Under the pieces are notes generated by a model that worked only from the letters and a program-made list of their open reading frames with translations, was not told the origin of the DNA and did no database searches. Shown here piece after piece: positions 24,001 to 39,000 of a DNA stretch of 64,000 nucleotides; position 1 is the stretch's first letter, and every line of letters begins with the position of its first letter. The stretch comes from Owenia fusiformis (taxonomy: Eukaryota > Annelida > Polychaeta > Sabellida > Oweniidae), in contig CAIIXF020000008.1 of assembly GCA_903813345.2 (NCBI GenBank), positions 15,982,822-16,046,821 on the forward strand. Reading direction: 5' to 3'. Made by a program: the position numbers and the translations under genes.

Positions 24001-27000
24001 TACAAATCTGAACACCCTATATCCACTGGGTGCAGTACCTAGTACATATACCTACCTGCTTCAATGCTGGGGGATCAATGATATACTGTATATAGTTGTA
24101 CTTAAGATTATTACACTTTTTATTGTATTTCCAAGACAATATGGGCACGATAAACATGATTAACACCTTCCTCCTTTAAGACAAGTTGAAGAGAAGGAAA
24201 TAAAATAGAACATTGTGGTTAAAGAGTAATTATTTTGAGAAGTCAGTGAACGTCCTCAATTTGTTCATCATCATACTACTTCTTAGAACAAAGAGTTACA
24301 GCCTAAATGGGGACAGGACCCATGGGTTATGGGTTAAGACATGCCAAAGGAGTTCTCAGTTATCATGCTTACAGTCACAGATTGTTTCAAATGAGTGATT
24401 AAACCTAAAAAAGGGCATGCATGGTGTGGCGAGTTTTACTCTATGAGGGATGTTTACTTTTCTTTTTGTTGTTTATCTTTTTATTTTTTTCCAACATCAA
24501 CAATATGTCAAATCATCAAGTCAGTCTAAATATTGTTTATTTTTATGCCAGCTAAGATCATTGTTTTCAAACAAAAGCCAAAATCTAAGGTCATAACTGT
24601 GACATAGCAGACATATTGGACATATCATACTTAGCATGCTTAGGACTGTCATTTGAAATGCCTTGTGTAAATTTAAGTAATGTTTAGAATTCTTTCTTCT
24701 ATTCCTTTAGTTTGATTTAGATGACATCAATGGCTTATTATGGTCAGATAATGCGTTAAGGCCATGATAGACTGCCCAATAGAGTTTCTTATCTTGACAT
24801 TCATTAACTCTGTCATCTTCTTAATTTTTGAACAACCTATATATTTTTTTAGGTTGAAACTATTTTTTAGGTTGAGACTTTTTTTGTTTTAGATATATAT
24901 TTCTATTATCATTTCTGCCTATTTATTATATTCTGTATAAGATCAACCAATCCATTGGTGTTTCTCTATCAGAGAAAAGGACCATAATACACAACGTTAT
25001 CTGTGTTTCGACGACAATCTCTGATTAGCTCAGTGAGATCAGAGATTCACTGTAAACTAAAAGAGTGGAGAAAAAGCTCTCTTTTAAGAAGTGAAATCAA
25101 ACGAATGCAAAAGGTATCAACCAAGTCAACGGAATTCTACCCTGCGTGCAGAGTCTAGTTAAACTACACTCTGCCTAGTAGAGACCATATTACAGTTTAG
25201 TAGCCTCTCCCCCACGACGGGTACCGGTGTCAGTTTGGGTAATAAATCACTTCTGACCGACGCGCTGACCTTTCTTCCAACAATCAGTGAGCTTGAAGAA
25301 ACATACACCAAATACGTGCTAATTAAATATGCGCATGTCATTGGTCAATTCAGGGCTCAACGATGATGTCAGAAGGAATGACCATATATAGAACGTCGGT
25401 CAAATTTGGCCGACGAACACTGATTGGGGCGGTGAGTTCACAGGTTTATTTAAGTTTGAAAGAGTGAAGACGAAGCTCTCTTTTAAGAAGTAAAGTCAAA
25501 CGAATGCAAAAGGTAATGGAATTCCTCGTTAAGATGCTCAAATTCTCTATGGATCCAACCAAATGCTCATTTGTAAGGTAGTCATTCCAAACACAATGAG
25601 TAATTACATGATTTATACGAAACGTGCAAGCAAACATCGCCTATCTATCTCTTTATTTATAAAATATCGCAGCATTTGGGAGATAATCTAATTAGAAAAT
25701 TGCTATTTCATTCCAAGACGTTAACATTCACCGAGGGAAGCCATGAATTGTTAAGCAATGTTTCCTGTCACTTACGTGCTAGAGGACCATCAGAAAAGTG
25801 TAACATAGAATTTAGAATTGATGTACTTCAGTGTTTGAACATTAAGTTAGCAATAAAAACACAAAATTGTGATAATAATTGTCGAAGTCATGCCATTTTG
25901 TATATTTTAAGATTATAACATTCAGTCTCCTAGTTTTGTTCAGACTAAATTTTGAAATACAATGATTAAACTGCGTAGATGTAGAGGTAGGACTTTTGTA
26001 ACCTTATAATGAAATCAAATCAGATTGTACGTCATCATTCATTCCATAATCACAAACTCATTTTATTGTATGAAAAAAAATTGATTAAAATCTCGGAATA
26101 TGTCCAATTATTTTCCGCGTTGGAGTCATGATGAAAATGAAACGTCAATGCTGATCGAGAGTATGTTGTCATGGAAATGCAGGTTTGATGGGATGGCAAC
26201 GAGATTCTTCTACCCAAATAGATTTTGATAAAACTTTTCACCCAAGATTATCTGAAATGAAACGAACAAAACTAATTGAGATATTTACGAGACCCGACAG
26301 CTAGTTTAGATAATGGAATATTATACAAATAAAATAATATGTCTGGTTATGATATATGATTTTATAATAATCAACATATGTATCTGTTAAATAACTGTTA
26401 TATTGGGGTCGATCGTTCATCATTGCATAAGTTTTCATAGAACAAACTTATGACACAAATTAAGGTTTTCTAAGAACATACCTGTCATGAGTAATGTTAC
26501 TCTGCAGGCCCGTAGCCAGAATTTTCCAAGGGGGGGGGGTTCGTTTTTTCTAAAAAATTCTAGGGGGGGTTCACTTTGGCAAATATGGCCAAAAATCACT
26601 CAAAAAGTAGTCAGAATGGGTTCGCCCGAACCCCCCCTGGCTACAGGCCTGCTCTGTGTAACGAGTCTTGTCAAGTTTCATAAGGAGATTATTCAAGACA
26701 TTATTAGGATTTGAAGAATTATCATTAATCAATTACTGACCATTTATTGACCATACTGAAGATTTTAAGATAGGTATTATCTCAGAGACCTAAAGGCCTT
26801 AATATATTCCCAAGAGATCATGAATTATCAGTATGAGCTAAAGAAAATTATGAATAGATTCATAATCTCACTCTTGAGGTCTTCATAATTTATTGATTTC
26901 GTTATCAAAGAATTTTATGTTATTTACAGGCCATACAACTATAGTTTCTACTTATCACATTTTCACTCCATATTTTATTGCTTTAGATTATTTATAAATC

Positions 27001-30000
27001 TTGAAGGAAATACTGGAGTATCTCATGAGATAATGCGTAAATTGCTTCAAGTATGTTATAGGCGGGTAAGAATGACCTCATTGTGTTAGAAATATCTATT
27101 GAGATCTCAGAACTCAGACATCGGTGGGTTGTACTCTTGATGTTTATTGAATGTGTTTTTTAGCAGTTTTTAAGTCAAAAACATTATTACCAAAGCTTAC
27201 AGGAATACATAACTACCCTATCAATAGGATAGGTAATCTTATAGTTTTGACCAAAAACGATCATGCCCTTTCTTGAGAGTTTTAATGTGAAATATAGTGA
27301 AACCTGTCTTAGTGAACACCTCTCTCTTATAAATACCTGTCTAGTGAACACCCTTTCTCAGCACATACTCCCATGACTTCTGTATAAAATTGGATTTCTG
27401 TAGTGAACACCTTTCTCTAGTGAACACCCCTTCTCAGCACATACTCCCATGACTTCTGTATAAAATTGGATTTCTATAGTGAACATCTTTCTCTAGTGAA
27501 CACCCCTTCTCAGCACATACTCCCATGACTTCTGTATAAAATTGGATTTCTATAGTGAACACCTTTCTCTAGTGAACACCCCTTCTCAGCACATGCTCCC
27601 ATGACTTCTGCATAAAATTGCATTTCTATAGTGAACACCTCTCTAGTGAACACCCCTTCTCAGCACATGCTGTACCGAGTTCTTTTTAAAATTGCCTCTG
27701 TGGTGAACACCTACCTACAGTGAACACATTTTTGCCAGCTTCTTACTTATGAATACATGAAATTTTATGACTGCATTCTGATTGACTAGCTAAATTTTAA
27801 TTGACCTAATCTGATTGATTTAAGGGTAGATCAAAGGAGGAAACTCATTAAATACGCAAAATCAAGCTAACTATAGAAAAAGAAAGGTCAGATCAACCTC
27901 GGAATAATATCAATAAGACTCAACAAATACAGATCTAATTATGACATAAAAGAAAAAGAAAATGAGGTTTCAATTGCATTTTGATTGTACTTGTTTCTGA
28001 AACTTTTTTTGCTTATTTCTGCGTTTTATGTTATGTTATGTTAACCGAAGTACTCCTTTTTACAAATCTACCTTGAAGTAAGTCATTGTTAATCAAATGA
28101 AGTACAATTTTTTTTTGTTTGTTTCTTTTTTTTTATTTATTTTAATTCTAATTTTGGCTCGGTCTTAACAAGACATTATGAGCCAAAAAATTCAAACAAA
28201 ATTAGTAGGAGGATTAATAAGTTTGGAGTTGCTAAATGTGGAGTTGAAGAAATACATATCATGCCATTGCTGGGAATTGTGATCTGGATGTTGCTATAGA
28301 GTTCAAACAACTAGAACGGCAACACTTGTGCAATATGCATTATTTTAATATTTCATAAAGCATTGCAGAAATCAATTTCCTTAGACCTCATTACATCAAA
28401 AAACTTTTAGTTCATTAGTTTGTATTTTAGTTTCCTGATTCTGAAGCTGTTATGGCAATTATATTCTATTATTTACTGATAAGAAAATATGTTTGTAATG
28501 ATTTGATTGATTATACATAAGACAACATGATTAACAACAATTATTGTAGGTTACACTCTATGCATTGGTATTTCACATTTTACAACTATGTTCCCACTCC
28601 CTAGATCTTATAGATCCACATAACCGTACTATCATTAATTAGTGGTGCACGTTGCAATGAAACTTAAGTCGACTTGATTATGAAAAATTGACCCAAGAGT
28701 GACGCTAAGTTATGGTGAGATACAACTCTTATGTGTTGCAACATGTATTTGGTGTTACTTTTTGATGTTACAGTGGTGTTACATTTGGTGTTATAACTTT
28801 ATGCAGCACCATTTTGTGTTACAGATCTAACATTGATGTGAAAAACCATTATTAGTTCTATCACATTTTACTACAGTATTAGAATGTTCGTGTTGTTCTT
28901 ACGTGTAATGCGCCATGATATATGTTTATATAAAAGGATATAAATAAAATGCATGTCTATCTCCTTTTCCAGAATCATAGTTCAACAAGTCCTTGAAGAA
29001 AGGGTGTTACCCTCATAGAAACTGTGTCGCATTATATAATTGGGTGCTATTCTTATCTCTCAAAAGTTGTCGATAATGGTTTCATTGCACGCTTGTAACT
29101 GTCTTTTACTTAATCTCAGTAATCAGTTACAAGAATTAGTTGTATTTGGCCACAGATGAAACACCAATTGATTTTTATTTGGATGTATGCATCTCTACAT
29201 GCTCTGTCTTCACTGCGTTCTAGCCACGCTCCGAGAGGAGCCTAGTGAACGAAGACGAGTTATATGTCTATTAAAGAAGAATGCGATGTAGTGATCTTTT
29301 GATTGCTTGATATTATCACCATGATACAAGATTAATGATGGGGAGATTAGGGTAACAAGTATGGGATAAGTTGTGATAAAAAATGGGCTGGAAGAAAAAG
29401 AAGGATATGGAGTAGAAGGGGATGGCATCAGGCCTGTAGCCAGTGGGGTTCAGAGGTTTGAGCCAAAAATTCTTTCAATATCATGCAGTTTTTCACTATT
29501 CGGGGCAGTTTTCAATTGAATCCCATTTGAATTTTTTGAAAGGTCTTGAAGCAATACTAATTGAAACCTTGATAATGATGGCATTACATGAACTTTGGGG
29601 GGTCATCATTCTGATACTAATGACACATCATTTTTCTGTTAATAAAAAGGAAAATGTTTTTTTTGTAATTTTAAAAACTGATAGGAGGCTGTTATGTCTC
29701 GCGATGGGGGGCTATTTCTTCATGTTTAATACAGGTTTATGTTATAAAAAAATACATCCTATACGGGGATGAGCTCACCATCATTATCTCAATAAATTCA
29801 CACGTTTTTACATGTGTTTAATTGAAACATGATCAGGTGTTTGGACCCCACATCATGTTCTGGTCACAATTATCAAACATCTTATTCAGAAATACTTTTT
29901 TAACCATCACTTATCATCAAGACAAATTGATATGATGAGAACTGAACATTTGAAAGATACACGTACCTTAGCAATTCTTCAATGAATGCAATCATGTAAA

Positions 30001-33000
30001 AGCCTGCTTTGAGGAAAAACACAGTGAATTTAACAGCCATTCAAGAGTGATGTTGATAAGATGGGGGATGTTTTCAATATAAGCAATAAGTCCCTTTATC
30101 AATGTATGAAAGTTGAGGTGACCCTAGTCTTATCAAATGTTTACAGAGCCAGTGAAACAAATGATCACTTTTAAAATAGCTTGAGGTTTTTTGGCTCGTA
30201 AAGGTTACCGATATGTTATATATTGCAACGTTGAAGATCGAGGCATTTTGTGGTATTTTGACAACAGATATTGTGAATATGTGTTTTATTTCATATGCTT
30301 GTAGAAGCTTGTTAAAATCTGCAACTAATGATGAATATAGAAATGGTTAAACGTTAAGTACTCATCTCATTCGGTTTAGCCTTACATATCATAAGGTCAC
30401 AGGTATTATACTCAATAGAAATGGTAATTTCCCAAGGTACTAATTGTAACAGCGCAGGATTTGTTAATTGGCTCTTGTCTGGTAGAAGATGGAAATTGTA
30501 TATTTAGATTAATACCTGGACTGTTGTCTAGACCTTAACTGCAGGGTATGTAGTGGTCAACAGAAAAATGGTCTTCATCGCATTCTTGTTACAGTAGTTG
30601 TCTTGAACATTGCGGTGGGCGAATGACGTCATTTGAGAAATTCTTGAATCTAATTTTATTCTTTTCCAAATGAATTGATTTTCCTCTGTGCGCCTGATCA
30701 ACCAAAGTACTGATAATTTACCACATAACGAATATATTATATCATGACCTGATCTGTATATTGTGACATAGCGATCGTGGCTCTCACCTTTATAACATGA
30801 CACCATCTCTATAATCTGACATTGTCTTTTAAGTCACCATACAAATTGACATATACGATCTCATAGCCTTCAAAGTTTGTCATCTACATTTATTTTTGGG
30901 CTGATATATTCATCAATATGTTTGAGCCTTCCTTCAGTATTAATATCAATCAGAGTCTTATAACTGGTTATATTGGGTAATGTTAGTTTCATCAATCATT
31001 CCTTTGATAAATATGATCAGAGGGAGGAAAGTGTTTGAAGAAGAGTATATTTCTGATGTGAGTCTTGCATCAAGTTCTTATTAAGTCTCCTTTCCCAGTG
31101 CTACATATCTACACAGCCAATCTACAGCAGTACCATTCCAGTACCATTTCAGCTACAGTTCATTACGATACGATAAAACAGTATGGTACTGTGAATACTA
31201 TTTGGCACAAGATTCGAATAGTACCATACAGTATCATACTCTTAATGTAATCTACACAGCCAATCTCCAACAATACCATACATATGGTACCGTTTTCACT
31301 ACGGTACTTAACGGGACAGTAAAATATGGTACTGTATGGTTCGGTTGACTAAAACAATACTGTATGGTACCAGACTCAAATGGTACCATACTCTTAATTG
31401 ACCTTATTTCAGGGTGTGGATTGGGATTTTATTTAGCGGAGTCTTGCATCAAGTATATAGCCCCCTCCCCCAGCTTATGTATTCTTACTTATTAAGGCAA
31501 TATGGTAGTCATTGTGTAACTTCCCCATTCTACCCAGACTAACAGTATACTTACCTGCTTGTAAGGGAAATGGTGGATTTGAAGTTTGGAGATTATAGGG
31601 GTCGATACAGAATGTAATTTTGATACATTACAACAAGGATCTTTGATAAATTAGAGAAATACTTGTGCATTGAGTATCACAATGTACAAATTGTGGAATT
31701 GTTGTCTCAGAATCAGTTTCCAGACAGACAGGCTCGAGCTCTTGTTGAATTCCAGAACATGCAACTTGGCTTGGTTATAAACAGGGCAGATCATGGTGAT
31801 GGATTAGTGCAAGATTATAGAGGGGCATCTGCTCTGAATGCATACCTGGCAGAATTCCTCAAATTCCCCTATAAATATACAATTTTGTATATAATCTCAA
31901 TATAATATGCAAATGAATAGAGGATTGGCTAATTTTGTTTATTGGGATTATATGTTCGGCAATAGTGTATATTCTGCCCGGATTCTTCTGGAATATTTTA
32001 ATAACTCATAGATAATATTTTATGATGCTATTTGTCAGATGAGATGCATCACGTATTGTTTTATAAATGGATTAAAGACATTTTGTTTTGGAAATTGGAT
32101 CATATATTTCATGGCTAGGGACTGCGTGTACTGATGTTCGTAATGAATCTAAGATGCGTCATTTCTTTCATATTTCTGAAATGAACACCATTTCGCTATT
32201 CTATAGGGTTTGTTTAAAGTTCAGGTCAAAGTGATTTTGAATGTTTGAAAATCTGAAGTCTTTGTTGTATATGTTACTTAAAGTTCGTTCATGTCTAATG
32301 CTCCAATTTCCAACATATTTGTTAAGTTCTAAAACATTTTGAAAATGCACTTGGTTATTAACAAATTGATGATTTTCCAAGAGCTGTTGAAAATATGTAG
32401 ACATTGAGGTAGAAACACACTGAACTATTATTCATGTTATACAATCACTTGTTCGGGACTTGGGGCAAAAATATATAGTATCAAGTACAGAATATCACAA
32501 TATCTAAACGTAAGTGCATCCTACCATATCGTTCTCATATTTGTGTCTAAACTTCAATCATATATTAAGATCATCATTAAAATCATGTTAAATGATTATA
32601 ATCAGAAAAACTATCACTGGGGGCAAACATCAAAATGCTCCTTAATTTCAACTATTCATGTTAAATACAAAATGTCACTTCTAAAATTGTTGGAATGTAT
32701 TCAGCATTGACTTTTCATAATTGGCAACATATCCCCAGGTTTATACAAACATAACACAACTTCTTTATTCGTGTCACCACCTACCAATAAGTGCTGTTTG
32801 GTCACATCTAATTCCCATTTCTCTTGATGATTTTATACAGGTTTATTGGCAAATCTATATTTGATTCTAAATTACTACTCAGCGATTCATGATGATATGA
32901 AAAGAAAAATATCAGATTATTTTTTGTCATAATAGTCAGGATCATCATGCCCTTGTAGGAATACAGGCGTTTATGGATGCTGTTTTTTCTCTATATTTGG

Positions 33001-36000
33001 TGGAATTCATGTCTTGAGTAGTTCAGTTCACAAGATTGAGAAAATGGCTGTTGAGGACAGGTTGAATTCCCAGCTAGTATTTACCTGTCTTCTACTTTAC
33101 TCAGTCTAGTGCCATGCTTCAAGGAATGTGCCTTAACATATATAAATGAATACAGCATATGAACCCTTTCTTTTGGGCTTTAATGTATAAGACTGGTATG
33201 CTAATTTAGAATTACCTGTATATCAGTGGTGACATAATCTGCTCGGGTCAGATTCTGATATATATTTTACCCTGGGATCAACTCCTACACTCTGATTAAT
33301 ATCAGTATTTTTTTATTATGTCACCACCAACAAATGGATCATGGATGGCATTCATTGGTTATATTGTTTGGTGGTTGGTGTTCAGCTTTTTGGAGTTGGT
33401 GTATGGCGGTGTCTGTAACAAATAGCAGGTGACGACATTTGCATGATAATGCCTTATTTAATTCTGGCCTTTATCCATATTAGAGAGCACTGTAGAGCAA
33501 GAAAACATACATATAAAAGCGTGACTGTACAATGAGTGGCACTGATTTCATTGAATTCATTAGCAATATAAAGAGTGAAATGGAGCCATTCAGTCTTAAA
33601 AAGAGTAAATGCATGTTTGGCTAAGGTCTAGACAACTTGAGGACTCAACTTCCCAACAAATATAACCAGAGATTATTTCATCTAGTTAATCTCAATTCAG
33701 ACAGTCAGTGCTTGTTATTAGGGCGGATATGTTTCACTTTGTATTTTGCATTTTATAAAGAAGTACTGACCATTGACACCCGGAGGCAAGGAGATGGTAT
33801 ACAGTAAGATGCCAGGGGTGTTCAAGCACTTTTCGGGTGATTTTGGGCCTAACTTATCAAATGTGAACCCCCTCTGGAATTTTTCGAAAACTGAACCCTC
33901 TTCACAAAAGCTGACTATGGGCCTGTGAAGCTCTCTACTAAATAAGCTAAGATAAACCATTTAGAGGGTAGTCCATTTCGTATTTTGTGAATGGCTTTAA
34001 GGTTGCTATGTTTTCTATGTATCTGAATATACAGGTCTGTTTCACACCGGAAGACATTCTGATCTTGTTTTATTTAGAGTTGTAATCTAACTTGTTAATG
34101 ATAGCGTCTAGCCCACTTATGGAGATATGTAAAAACAGTAAATGCAATTATACCATTCATGTGGATGCCATTTGGCAAAAGCTGTTGATCTCGCATACTA
34201 ATCATCCATTCAGTTCTTTATTGTGTAACTTCCACATCTATGAGAGAACATATTGGTTGATGAGGTAACATCTAAAAATACAAATTATTAATCAAAACTA
34301 ATCATGTTCATAATGCTCTACCAATATATTCTTTCAGTACAGAAATAAATAGCTCCCAAAAGATATGTACCTTGTACCTCCCCTCCCCATGTATTCTAAT
34401 ACATTCATGCCAGCCTTAAATTTTCAGGGTAGGGTCACTTGACATGACAAACACAAACATTGTGTTTGTATGGATTGACACAGCACAAATCACAGGACTT
34501 CAAAATAGAGAACTTATGTGATGAAGAATCACTTCAACATATTGAATATTTCACTGGGGGATGATGTCATCTTTGAAATTTGGGAATTCTCATCTTCTGC
34601 CAGTTATATAAAATATCTTATTGGTCCAGATTTATTGCTGATAAATAGTGAAGTTAGATGCAAGATTGCCAAAGTATACCTGAATTATATGATATAATCA
34701 GTCTGTAGAGACTGAGAGGCTGGAAACCATGGCAACTGTTTGGTTGTAATCCAACTCATCACGACAGATGATCCGGAACAACTGTTTCATCTTCTGAAGC
34801 GTCTGATTTTGTTGGATGTAAGGCACACTTCACTGTTAAGTGCTGATGAAAGATAGATATAGAATTTTGATGGAAGTAATGTTACATTAATTTTCTGTAT
34901 ATCCCCCTCCCACCCTTACCTATTCTCTTTGCTTGAGAAAATTGAGATGTGGCAGAATGTACAAGACAAGTAGCTAAGATGATTGTGGAATAGTGGATAG
35001 AATAGTCAGAGGTAAAAACTTATTGTGAAATATATATAGTACAGTTGAGATACAGTGAAACTTAATGAAGATTTCATGGGTCTGACAAAAATAATAGAGG
35101 AGGCTTCACATAACTGAGTTACAAACTTATAGTGGTTCGTATCCCCCCCCCTTCCCTACTTCCTCCATTTCATAAACATGGCTTTGTATTTTTTAAAGTA
35201 TTTTGATGTTAGATTATCCAAGTAAACTGTTGGTATTCTACCCAGATATGTAATAGAAAACCTTGTAACATTTGGCTGAACTCCTGCACCCTCTTCTAAG
35301 GTCACAGTAGCCTGGACAGGTTACCTAAACTAATTGATATATTTGACTGCCAAAATATATAACATATTGTTTGATTTTCAAATAAGTATAACATTTTTAC
35401 AGTTTAATAAATACTCTCTGGAGTATTTTGTTAAATTAGAAACTATGAATTGAACACCAAAAATAGATAAAAATTATTTTACCTCCAAATAAATTATATA
35501 ATGTTAACTAGTTATGTTATAGTCTCCAACTTTTTTGTGGACAGTGTTTGGCACTTGGAGGTTGGTGTTTGGTGGTTGGTGTTTGTAATAAATAGAAGGT
35601 GGTGACATTTTGCATGTTAATTCCTTGTTAACTCTGGAATATTGAGTGTTTTTAGATGAGTTTTTTATGTTTATTTCTTCAGAATAAAGATGAATTATTT
35701 AAGGGTATTACTGCTATTATTGTCTGATCATTGAGACACAGATTGTGTAGGTGTTTACACTGTGTCTCTTAAGAAAACATAGAAAAATTACTTTTTGTCA
35801 GAATAATTATCAGTAAATCACACAATCTGTTTGTGAAAGAGTTATGGATAAAAGCAATTTCTGTTCTGCGTAGTTCGTTGATGATATCTTTGTGCTTCGT
35901 CGGAGAAACGAATGAGCCCTACACGGTAAATGTCAATTGCGGAATCAATGCGAGTTTGAAATAGCTTAGCTTGGTATTACTGAGCTGGTTTAGGTATTCT

Positions 36001-39000
36001 ATAACCTTTTCCTTCCATGTAATTATTACCTCACTTCCCATCATGTACTTATGCAATAATCATATTAATTTGTTTTGGCTTCATTATATATTCACTTATT
36101 CTAATTCCCTATGTTCTGGTGACATTACTTCATAACCTAATATCACATTTATATGAATTTGAATAAGGACGGGGATTACATTGGCGATAGTAAACTGCGG
36201 AGTGAGATCCCTCTGTCCATTATCGTGGACCACTTAGCCAATAAGACTGTTTAATGGCAATGGAAACATAACTTTAGAGAGTGTTTATTGAGCTCTACTC
36301 ATGGAAATGAGGAATCCGACCATTGATATATTCCCTTTATGATACTTTCTATGATTTTAAAGCTGCTAATTTCCTTCAGGAAAAGATTCATTTTCTTATT
36401 GTGGATTTGTACTTATTCTTTATTGAAATGACATCAGCTTTATAATAATGTTGCCTTTATATGTTTGGATCGGATCGGAATTTGGATCGGAGGAGGGCAC
36501 TGGGGCTTAGCATGTACATCAACTTTTTTTGTCAAGTCTCAGGTCACGAATCATATGTTAACTTCCCAGGGTTTACTTACTATATACCGAAATCAGGGCC
36601 AATAGGTGAAGGTCCAAGTTATTTTAGAGAATATGATTTAGTGAATGGTGCCTGTAAGGATGTTAAAATAATGAGATTTCTTTCACTCATTTACCGCTTT
36701 ATCCTGAGATTATTTCCTCATCATTAGAGACCAGAACCAAAATGTGATTTATTTATTTTTTAACTAGGCGTGGTGTCTGTCTATTGATCAAAGAAAATTT
36801 TTGATTAGAGTTGTTTTAATCATCTATTACATGCCCGAGGTTTCATCGATTCTGTCAATTCCGCCAATTCTACTGACTATGTATACAAAGTACTCCTGAA
36901 CTTTAGGAAAATTTACTACTCCTTCTCCATATATCAATTTTCTACCAAATTTCTCACTCAAGTTCTCGTTTTATCAAATATTGTTGGCCTATAAGGGGTG
37001 GATTGATATGCCAAGAAGCTCTTACAGTAATGAGTGTATTGATTGAGGCTTTTAACATACAAGTTATGGCAAGATTGTGTTGGATACAGAATGAGGATGG
37101 TTTCCTCTATTGTGAAGTCAATTTAATTCAGTGTATTCTTTATTATAGAAGTCTAGGAGCATTGTTAAATGGAAATGTTAGGTGGTATCTTATTGAGACG
37201 CCAAGTTACTCATAACATCTCTCTCTGTTGCATCGCAGAAGAACAGAAATGGAGAGGGCGTGGCTAACCACGATAGGCGCCAGGTGCTATAGAAGAAAAT
37301 AACAATGGGATGAAATAAATGTCACATTACATTTACATGCAGTCTGGTATTAGTCACTCTTCTTAATCTACATATATAAGATGGGTAAACTCGATGCCAG
37401 ACAATTTTCTTGACACCACCCCCCAGACATGCCTTAAGTTATTAAGGTGACATTGACTCTAGCAACCAGTAGCAATTGATGGATTTGGAATATAATTGAT
37501 ATGACATTTAGTCAATTTTCAATTGTACATAGTAGAGATAAGCTATAGAGTGACGGAGGATGTGACACTCTGCCTCCTAGGGTTGTTACTAGGTAACATA
37601 GGGTTGTCACTAAGTAACTTATCTCCGGTTGAATTATATTAAGAGTGTGATGTGACATATTAGAATTATGACTGGGGAGATTTCGTAGAGTTCCAGAATT
37701 GCTTCTCGATATTTGACAGCTTTTGATCTTGATAATGTTGATCTGACCTGATCATGGAATTCAACCATTTTCTTTCGTTTAAGGTTGGCATCGAAGAATA
37801 AATTTTGGTGAATGTTAACTTGCCAGGTTAATTAATTCTACCCAACCTACCTTAACTTAACCTACTTATTCTACCTTCATCCTTACTTAGATGTCAATAG
37901 TAAAGTATCAAAATCATACAACATAAGTAATATTATAATGAAACCTGTAAAGTAGAACACATCTGTTAGTTGAACACTTTTCAGAGTCCCAAGAACAACT
38001 GACTTATTGTTAAATGAACCTCTACACATGGAACACCTCTCAAGTAGAGCACTTTTAGAGGTACCAAAGATATACTATATACGTACTATCTCTCGTTGCT
38101 CCCTAGAGATCTTGATCTACTGAGTCTATTGTTTTTGGGCTACCTGAGAGTCAGGTGATGTAATTAAATGTCAGTATAGACTCTCTGAATAATATATCAA
38201 ACTAGTATATGCATGCAACATGTCAAGTTGAGAAAACATGACACGATTTATATTGAAATATGACATTAATATTTTTGAACATGATTTCTGTATTAATAAT
38301 TCCATTACATGATAGGTTTTCAATCAGATCTGATATTTTATTTAATGCTAGCCTTGCATGCGATGATTGCCTTTTTACAAAACTTCCATGAGAGACAGGC
38401 TAAGGTGGCAAGAAAGCAGTTCTTGTGGGAGCAGGTCATGAATTATAAATGACTCAGCGAAGTTATTACAATAAATGTAAAAAATGTCTATGTTCGCTAC
38501 TTGACGTGCCCAAAAATTGGTACAAGGTACTTTATGAGTATTATGACAAATACGCCCATTAGTGTAAATCTCTAATAAAACCTAACGTCAATAATGTCAA
38601 TAGCGTTCAATCATGCAATCTTCCTATGTCGGATATATATAAAATTCAACTCGGAACTTTATTTAATCCCACTCTTTATTTTATCATATTCTTACTCAAT
38701 ATAGGCTTATTGTCTTTATGTTAGTGATGCACTTAAAGATGATCAATGGTCTTGCTGGGTGTCTCAGACTGTTTTAATTGCTCACTTATTGATCCAGACA
38801 TAAATTTTGACCTCACTTTCTGTCTCAATTCAGAGAATATAATTACTTAGAAAATCAGTTTTCCTAATATATCAAAATGTTATACCCCTGATATCATGCC
38901 CTTAGAAATTAGTCTTCTGTTAGCAGTGCCTGCCAGGTCATCCAAAACCTCCTTTGTCAAACCCTTTTTCTAACCGTGTCTAAGATTTGAACTCTTGCAT

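Noticed and set aside
31663-31905. 80-codon open frame in NOVA intron 2 with a mildly coding-like middle ([15 protein letters not shown])
   Set aside because: No splice-site pair linking it to NOVA in phase was found and no family could be named. It may be chance or an old retro-fragment.
36461-36727. 88-codon plus-strand frame starting [17 protein letters not shown]
   Set aside because: No recognisable family, no in-phase splice partners, and the second half turns into T-rich low-complexity translation.
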